A stretch of 64,000 nucleotides of DNA from Sciurus carolinensis. Taxonomy: Eukaryota > Chordata > Mammalia > Rodentia > Sciuridae. Position numbers and translations under genes: made by a program. The notes under the pieces are model-generated. The model worked only from the letters and a program-made list of their open reading frames with translations. It was not told the origin of the DNA and did not search any database. This document shows, piece after piece, positions 57,501 to 64,000 of this stretch (positions are counted from its first letter, which is position 1; every line of letters begins with the position of its first letter). The stretch covers positions 60,950,991 to 61,014,990 of the forward strand of contig NC_062213.1 of assembly GCF_902686445.1 (NCBI RefSeq), in the 5' to 3' direction.

Positions 57501-58352
57501 CTTAACAGGACTCCCATAGCACAAGAAGCAAAAGCAAGAATTAACAACTGGGATAGATTCAAACTCAAAAGCTTTCTCTCAGCAAAGGAAACTATCAGTA
57601 ATGTGAAGAGAGAGCCTATAGAGTGGGAGAAAATCTTTGCCACTCGTACTTCAGATAGAGCACTAATTTCCAGAATATATAAAGAACTCAAAAACCTCTA
57701 CACCAAGAATACAAATAATCCAATCAACAAATGGGCTGAGGAAATGAACAGGCACTGCACAGAAGATGTATAAGCAATCAACAGATATATGAAAAAATGT
57801 TCAACATCTCTAGTAATAAGAGAAATGCAAATCAAAACTACCCTAAGATTCCATCTCACCCCAATTAGAATGGTGCTTATCAAGTTCACAAGCAACAATA
57901 GCTGTTGGCGAGGATGTGGTGAAAAAGGCACACTCATACATTGCTGGTGGGGTTGCAAATTAGTGCAGCCACTCTGGAAAGCAGTATGGAGATTCCTCAG
58001 AAAGCTTGGAATGGAACCACCATTTGACCCAGCTATCCCACTCCTTGGCCTATACCCAAAGGACTTAAAATCAGCATACTACAGATATACAGCCACATCA
58101 ATGTTCATAGCTGCTCAATTCACAATAACCAGATTGTGGAACCAACCTAGATGTCCTTCAATTGATGAATGGATAAAGAGACTGTTATATGTATATATAT
58201 ACATACATACAATGGAATATTACTCGGCCATAAAGAATGATAAAATTATGGCATTTGCAGGCAAATGGATGAAATTGGCGAATATCATGCTAAGTGAGAT
58301 AAGCCAATCTCAAAAAACTAAAGGAAGAATGATCTCACTGATAAGTGGATGA
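54519..58352 (+). pseudogene. L1 ORF2, copy D, many frame lesions
   Basis: The endonuclease starts MSQMTGNTNHITIITLNVNG with QETHL. A base loss near 54,700 shifts into the 54,641-55,009 frame, and a further shift lies near 55,005. GDFNTPL and SDHNGLK are readable. A TGA near 55,426 ends the endonuclease and linker block. The reverse transcriptase box reads FTDD (56,614-56,625): alanine is replaced but both aspartates are kept. A 135-codon frame at 56,626-57,033 and a 187-codon frame at 57,789-58,352 carry the thumb and the Cys-rich C-terminus ([16 protein letters not shown]), ending in the natural SLISG stop. A TA/CA repeat insertion near 58,187-58,210 adds residues within IYTMEYY. Confidence 0.9.
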
Positions 58353-58384
58353 TGACACATAATGGGGGGTAGGATGGGTTAGAG

Positions 58385-58420
58385 TTAGGGTTAGGGTTAG
58401 GTTTAGGGTTAGGGTTAGGG
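58385..58420 (+). repeat. Telomere-type hexamers in L1 3' UTR, copy D
   Basis: Six consecutive hexamers in register: TTAGGG at 58,385, 58,391, 58,403, 58,409 and 58,415, and TTAGGT at 58,397. The single T variant is the third hexamer, as in copy A (25,283), so the block is inherited from a shared source and not made locally. Confidence 0.95.
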
Positions 58421-58626
58421 AGGGTGGCAAGAATGGAAGAAGGAAGGACTGTATAGAGGGAAAAGAGGGGTGGGAGGGTGGGGGAGAGGGATTAAATAAC
58501 AGAATGAATCAAACAACATTACCCTATGTAAATTTATGTTTACACCAATGGTATGCCTTTCCTCTATGTACAAACAGAGAAACAACATGTATCCCATTTG
58601 TTTACAATTAAAAAAAACTACACTGA

Positions 58627-59375
58627 GATTTCATCTCACTCTAGTTAGCATGGCAACAATCAAGAATACAAATAACAATAAATGTTGGTGAGGATGTGGG
58701 AAAAAGGATACACTCATACATTGCTGGTGGATCTGCAAATTGGAGAAAAACCTCTCTGGAAAGCAGAATGGAGATTCATCAGAAAACTTGGAATGAAAAA
58801 CAACCTTTTGACCCAGTTATCCCATGCCTCATCATATATCCAAAGGATTTAAAATCCCCATACCACACTGATGTAGCCACATCAATGTTTAGAGCAGCTT
58901 AATTCACAAAAGCTAAGCTATGGAATCAACCTAGTTGCCCTTCAACAGATGAATGTATAAAGAAAATGCGGTATATATACACAAAGGAATATTACTCAAC
59001 CATAAAAATAATGATTTTATGACTTGCCAGTAAATGGATGGATCTGGAGACTATTATACTAAGCAAAATAAGCCAATCCCATAAAACCAAAGTTTGAACG
59101 TTCTCTCTGCTATGTGAAAGCTAACACACAAGGTAGGGGAGGGAAAGCATAGAAGTTCATTGGATTAGACATGGGGGAATTAAGGGAAGAGAGAGGGGAC
59201 AAGAATAGGAAAAATACTGGAATGAATCTGACATAATCTTCCTTTGTACATGTAGTTATACGCCACAGTGAATCTCCATGTACAACCTCAGGAATGGGAT
59301 CCTAATTAGAATAAAGTATATTCCACACTTGTATAACTGTCAAAATATTTTAAAATACATGTATAAAATTAAAGT
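58627..59375 (+). mobile_element. Old L1 copy E, continuation and 3' end
   Basis: It resumes copy E right after the copy D target duplication with GATTTCATCTCACTCTAGTT. The C-terminal segment follows (ATGTTGGTGAGGATGTGGG, then CATACATTGCTGGTGGATC), the equivalents of IYTKEYYSTI and then the 3' UTR (GGGAATTAAGGGAAGAGAG). The tail pattern CCACACTTGTATAACTGTCA ends at about 59,375. No telomere-type hexamers are present. A 68-residue frame at 58,696-58,902 is a residue of ORF2. Confidence 0.88.
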
Positions 59376-60009
59376 AATTTCACATTTCCAAATTTGAGTA
59401 GCAACAGGAAATCTTGCTGGAAATTTGATGTTTTATTGACATTGTGACCTGCTGGCATGTCTGGAGGGACATCAGATGTGAATGCTGCTTATTTTCTCCA
59501 GTGACTTCCACCTGGTTGGGAACAGGAGCTCCTGTGATAGCAGCAGTGTGGCCGCAGAACAGCAGCTTGTGTTTCAGAGCCTGCCTCTTTAAACCTGGAA
59601 CGTTTGTCTCATGTCCTTCTCGTATTTGTGCCTAATTCACTAGCCATTGTGAATGATTATATGCTAGAGGGATGATCACTCACCAACGAACTACAGTCAA
59701 GCTTGACTTGTTAGTGCATAATGCTTCAGTTATTCACCATCAGCATTTAAGTAAGATCTCACCACATCCTTCCCCAGAAGGCAGAAGCCATGTGACTGTG
59801 GGTTAGAGTTTACTGAATCAGAGCTGTCCACGTATCAGAAAGAGCACTTGGGTGTCCTGTGTTCATCTGCCACTCGTTTCTGTAACACTGAGCACTGCCT
59901 CTTGACTCTGAGATCCTTGTGTGAAACTGGGATTAATATGAGGACATGTATCAAAAATATAATTTCCCCATCAAAGTGTTGGTTTTCTATTTTTTTATAA
60001 TAGGAAATC
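59376..60009. other. Gene-free stretch
   Basis: No gene or repeat recognised. The short frames at 59,444-59,635 and 59,835-60,137 have no domain; the latter extends into the LTR. Confidence 0.5.
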
Positions 60010-60015
60010 AAAGCA

Positions 60016-60812
60016 TGTTGGGGGCTGTGCCATGTGGGCTGTACCAGGATGGCGCCTGGCGGCCAGTAGGAGGTTGTTTTGATCACATCGGCAGTGAGGA
60101 GGTTGATTAATATAAGCACACCCAGGTGATTTATCACTGGCCGTATTCAATTAAGTCCATGCACACAACGGGTGCACAGGTGTTCCCGAGTGCTCCTGCT
60201 CGGACCTGCTCGTTTTAACCTTTGCTGTGATAGGGCAGCTGGCTCCTCGCCTGATCTCAACTAGCTTGGCCCCGCCCTCCGCTTCCTGGAGGGAATATAA
60301 GTGGGCAGTAGGCAGAAGGCAAAAAGAAGCAGCTAGCAGAGAAAAAAAGCAGCTAGCAGAGAGAAGAAGCAGCTAGCAGAGAGAAGAAGCAGCAAGCAGT
60401 AAGAAGCAGGCAGTGGCAGAAGGCAGATCATAGAGCGGAGAACTGAGAACACACCTCTAGGTCATAGATCACAGACCGCAGTACGCAAGACGCACCACTA
60501 AGAAGCACCTCAGATAGATAGCACCTAGTTCACAGGATGTGGGGCCTACCTCTAAGAAGAAGCAGCAGAACTCTAAGAAGAAATAGATCTCTGATAAGCA
60601 TAGCAAGCCTCTCTTTCTCTAAAAACTTCCTCTAAAAGCAAAGTCTCTCTTCCTCTCAAAGAAACCTCTCTTCCTCTAAAAAAGCAAGCAAGCAAGGAAG
60701 CAGCACAGAAATAGAAGTAGTCTATTCCCAGTCCACCTCCGATAAATACCCTCGCAATTGTTGCTGCAGGTGGCAACAAATATCCACGGGATTATTGCCA
60801 TGGGCTGCGACA
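60016..60812 (+). mobile_element. Solo LTR, class II-type ERV, sense
   Basis: It starts TGTTGGGGGCTGTGCCATG, ends GGGCTGCGACA, 797 bp, and is flanked by AAAGCA at 60,010-60,015 and 60,813-60,818 (perfect 6-bp target duplication). TATA region GGAATATAAGTGGG near 60,292-60,305. A run of four 17-19 bp units with core AAGCAGC(T/A)AGCAGAGA follows at about 60,325-60,400. GATAAATACC near 60,741 may serve as a polyadenylation signal. Same family as the antisense LTR at 34,101-34,880. No viral genes adjoin it. Confidence 0.92.
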
Positions 60813-60818
60813 AAAGCA

Positions 60819-62195
60819 CACCACACTGGTAGAAAGTATATTCAATTAGTATCTTGCACAATGATTGTTACAATAGAAATGTAGCTTTTTTTAAAATCTA
60901 CATTGGTTTTTGATTTGTACTTTTTTTAAGTAAAATAGAAACAACAGTAAGGACTTGAGGTTTCTCTGTCTCCCTTATGTCTCATTGCCATAAAAAGGGG
61001 GCGTATCACATTGTAAGACAGTCAACATGCTACAAATGTAAACAATCATCTTCTAAAGCAAATTTCACTTGAAATATGAAGGATACAGCCCATTTATTTT
61101 AATTGGGGCCTTGTAGAAGTGTCTTAACCATGCTCACTGCCTTTTCTCCATCTGTGAACCGGGAATACTAATAAAACCTTTCTCAATGGAAAAATAAAAG
61201 TAAAAAACAAATAAAAATAACTTTACATTTGAAACAAAAACTATATCCAATTATGCACAAATTTAACTGCTGTGAAATATATAAAAATATACAATGATGC
61301 TGATTTTTAACTTCAAATAAAAGTGAAAGGTTTCAATTGATTACACAGGGTGAATTAATAAGAGTGTGATGTAAGCTAAATGAATTCTGAATAACACGAG
61401 AAGCATTTTGTGAATCAATACAACTATTGGACTAACCACGAATATGTAAAGTTAACTCAAATAATTTAACAAAATAAAACACTGAAATAAAGAATATTAC
61501 CAATGCAAAAACTAAGGAAAACCAAGATGGGAGTAGTCAGCATACACAAAATAAAATAAAAGTACTGGGAACTCTTGAAGAATAGGTCTTTTCAATTTTT
61601 TATATAAACATTATTTTAAGTAAACAATATATGAATATTGGTATGAATCATGTATTTCCTAAAAAAATATGTTTTAACAATTAAAAACCCTGAGGTATTT
61701 GGTGAAGAATATCTATAATCTTCTAAGAACTTCAGATCAAATCAGCTGAATTTTAGAAAATCAATTTATAGAGAAAACTCTTATTTTTGGGAATAGTTTA
61801 TTAGTATACAAATTAACTTTTTCTTGCTTTGGCTCTTTATTTCTTCTGTTCTACATTTGATCAATTTATATTTTACCATAGAATTATAAGAGATAATTAG
61901 GCACTGCTTTGCCAAAAGCACTGATTCTTCACTTGGGCCTGCAGATGCCAAATGGGCAACTAAAAGCAGGAAAAGCTTGGCGTCTCTGCCTTCCTTCTGC
62001 ATTATTCTTCATCATTACCTTCAACTTTTGGTCAGGTCCCTGCTCAGTTCTGCACATAAGCTGACTTAATATAATACTAGGTTGTTATTGCCAGGTTTAT
62101 TTAAGCTATCTCAACCCTCTTTGGTACCGAAAACACTCAGATAAGAGTAACTTACAGGTACTTTCAATGTTGATAAGGTATTTGGCAGACACTCA
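60819..62195. other. Gene-free stretch with MIR trace
   Basis: AT-rich, no gene recognised. 61,110-61,190 resembles MIR ('gtcttaaccatgctcactgcc...ctccatctgtgaaccggga' against 'cttaacctctctgagcctc...tcatctgtaaaatggg'). Confidence 0.55.
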
Positions 62196-62722
62196 ATTGA
62201 CAGACCCCTGCAACAGCACCCAGAAGTCTCTAGTCACTGCCAGTCACCTTGGATTTTAAGAACATCAGAGCCTCTTAGATTCCCCCTGATGGAAGACCCC
62301 CCTAAATGGAAATAATTATCCCATGACAAGAACTGAGGCTGACCCCCAAGCAGGAGGAGTCACCTCATGGGAACCAGGTTGTCCACTCAAGCAATGAGGA
62401 CATCTCTAGAGCTATCTCCCAAAGTCGGTCCTAAGATAATGATCACCCAGACCATGGTCTGAATAGGATAACTTAATCTACCAGCTATGAAACTCCCCAA
62501 CCATGCAAGTCCCCAGCCCCTGCCTTTTCCATAAAACCTCAAAATTTCTGTCTGTTCCTTGGAGACAGATCAACCCCTACTTCTGTTCTTCCCAGCATGA
62601 CCAAAATAATTAAGGTTTCTTTCTTCCTCTTTGTCACTTTTTCTCTCTTTGATTTGACAGGTGACTAAGCCTGGTCTACTGGGACTTCCAGAGCTGGTAT
62701 CTTCCCAAGGACTCTGGTAACA
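62196..62722 (+). mobile_element. Probable solo LTR of class I type
   Basis: A CA-rich, C-rich U3 (CCCCCTGATGGAAGACCCCCC, then GGACATCTCTAGAGC) leads to CATAAAACCTCAAAATTTC near 62,531, a TATA-like box. A pyrimidine-rich downstream part follows, ending GACTCTGGTAACA near 62,722. It begins near TGACAGACCCCTGC (62,196). The layout resembles gammaretrovirus-like LTRs. The exact ends and target duplication are not settled: CAAT occurs at both sides but does not leave a CA terminus. Confidence 0.5.
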
Positions 62723-64000
62723 ATAGACTGTATTTGCTAAGATAAAAGCTAATTTTCTTATCAAAATCAGGTCAAACTAATTTTGCTTTTCTTGTGCTGA
62801 CATTCACTGATAACAGGAGATTAGATTGACAGTACTGACTAAAATGGAAAAAAAAAATTACTGCCTTCAAAAGCACCAATATTTTATTGAGGATGAAAAA
62901 GAAAATTTACAAAGAAACAAACAATTTCAGTTAGAAACGATGTTGGTTTGGCCAATGATGAAAACTTCTTGAACTTAGACAAGTGGCAATGAGTTCCATA
63001 ATGTTGCCGTGATAAGAAGGGCTCAGTTCTAAGTGATAGTCCCAGCGCATTTCTTCTGTTAATAGTTGAAGTTTCACAGTACAAATTATTTTACAATGTC
63101 TTAAATATCTTTGTGAAAAATATTTTATGTATATTTTTGGCATTTCCAAGGATCTTTATTTATGGTTCATTTCAGAAACAATTTCAGCAGTCTAGTAAAT
63201 AATTAGGTATCATCATGATTTTTTGGTATGCATTTTCCTGGTGAAATATTTTAAATGATCGAATGGTTCATTAAAAAACAGATAAAACACCAATAATTTC
63301 AGCAAACCCTATTCTTATTAAACTAAATTAGTGTAGCCAGTCAGTTCATAACAGTTTGGGAGTGTGTCCTTTTCATAAATGTATAATTTGTCCAATATTA
63401 TTACCACCTCCTATATGAGAACATTTTCAGCCTATTTTCAATTATGCCTTCACTTATAAAATTTTCCCTTCCAATCCTAAATTCTAATTGCTTTTGGAAT
63501 GGACACATAAGCACTACCTTTAGCCAGCAGGGCATAGGAAGTCTTAAAGGTCTAAAGCAGACATTTTCTGCCATATGCTCAGATAGAGAATTCCAGTCTG
63601 AAGGAAGAAAGTAAACTGAGGCAAGAAAAAGCAGAGAAAAGTAGCCACAAACAACCATTCTCACACCAGGAGAAAATAACTTTGATTTGCAATATCCTCC
63701 AGTCCCAGATTTAGACACTTGTGAGATTTGGGTGATCTTTCTTGAGTTTGAAGAGATAAACCTCTTGCATACATCTGACCTTATCCCTGAATTAATTTTA
63801 AAAAAGTCTTAAGCTAATCTGAATGGATTTGTGTGGTTTATCAATAAAGAGGTTCAATGTGACAAAATTTGAAAATGGCACAATTTTTTATATGTAGGCA
63901 AAATATTCCAAAATAGTATTTGACTGATTTAGAAAAGAGGGTAGAAGAGGAACCTAATGAAAACATTAGAACTGTAAAAAAATCCTCATTTTTGCGATTG
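62723..64000. other. Gene-free stretch to window end
   Basis: No gene, RNA gene or named repeat recognised. The 105-residue minus-strand frame at 63,401-63,718 lacks any family signature. Confidence 0.55.

Larger units (their letters stand above)
52962..58613 (+). mobile_element. L1 copy D, nested in L1 copy E
   Basis: Target duplications AAAACCACACTGA (52,949-52,961) and AAAACTACACTGA (58,614-58,626), one mismatch, bracket the element. The host L1 reads on across the site. Order: partial 5' UTR (52,962-53,398), ORF1 (53,399-54,470), ORF2 (54,519-58,352), G-rich 3' UTR with TTAGGG hexamers, and a short A tail (about 7 A). The YY1-type start motif is absent, so the 5' end is truncated or begins within a promoter monomer. 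It is a young-type copy close to A, with many frame lesions. Confidence 0.95.

Overview
This window is mammalian nuclear DNA, most likely from a squirrel-type rodent (Sciuridae). The evidence is an AT-rich intergenic background, no recognisable host exon, several L1 retrotransposons of one closely related set, composite SINEs in which a B1 (7SL-like) left half is joined to an ID (tRNA-like) right half, and a free ID element. Rodent-type MaLR LTRs and worn L2, MIR, MER5 and old L1 remnants form the older layer. The species call is inference from repeat types; no host gene was found to confirm it.

Layout. Bases 1-18,184 are gene-free sequence with microsatellites, two local duplications, old L2/MIR/MER5 pieces, a MaLR solo LTR (7,558-7,878), a solo LTR with a 4-bp target duplication (9,505-9,978, minus), a short LTR-internal-LTR MaLR element (13,829-14,941) and a B1-ID SINE (15,074-15,292, minus). 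From 18,185 to 59,375 the window is dominated by L1, about half of the 64 kb overall. An old antisense L1 is split by a solo LTR (18,861-19,423) with a 5-bp target duplication. Near-full-length L1 copies follow: A (19,566-25,518), B (27,796-33,306, older, with target duplications), C (42,085-48,825) and D (52,962-58,613). D sits inside an older L1, E, which resumes at 58,627. Two solo LTRs of one 6-bp-duplication (class II-type) ERV family lie in opposite orientation at 34,101-34,880 (minus) and 60,016-60,812 (plus). Another LTR-like block is at 62,196-62,722, and the rest is gene-free.

How the parts work together. There is no host gene circuit here. The functional content is retrotransposon machinery: ORF1 (RNA-binding chaperone) and ORF2 (endonuclease plus reverse transcriptase with a C-terminal Cys-rich segment). 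Every copy is broken by frameshifts or stops, so none is predicted to move on its own. The SINEs are of the kind that borrow L1 machinery, and their duplications and poly(A) tails fit that.

The most notable observations are: (i) the younger L1 copies A and D carry in-register telomere-type TTAGGG hexamers in the 3' UTR, copy C carries a decayed version and older copy B has none; (ii) an A-homopolymer in the ORF1 coiled-coil region ranges from none to about 40 bases between copies and breaks the frame in A and D; (iii) copy C has a tandem array of about ten 68-bp units in its 5' UTR; and (iv) a legible insertion chronology written in target-site duplications.
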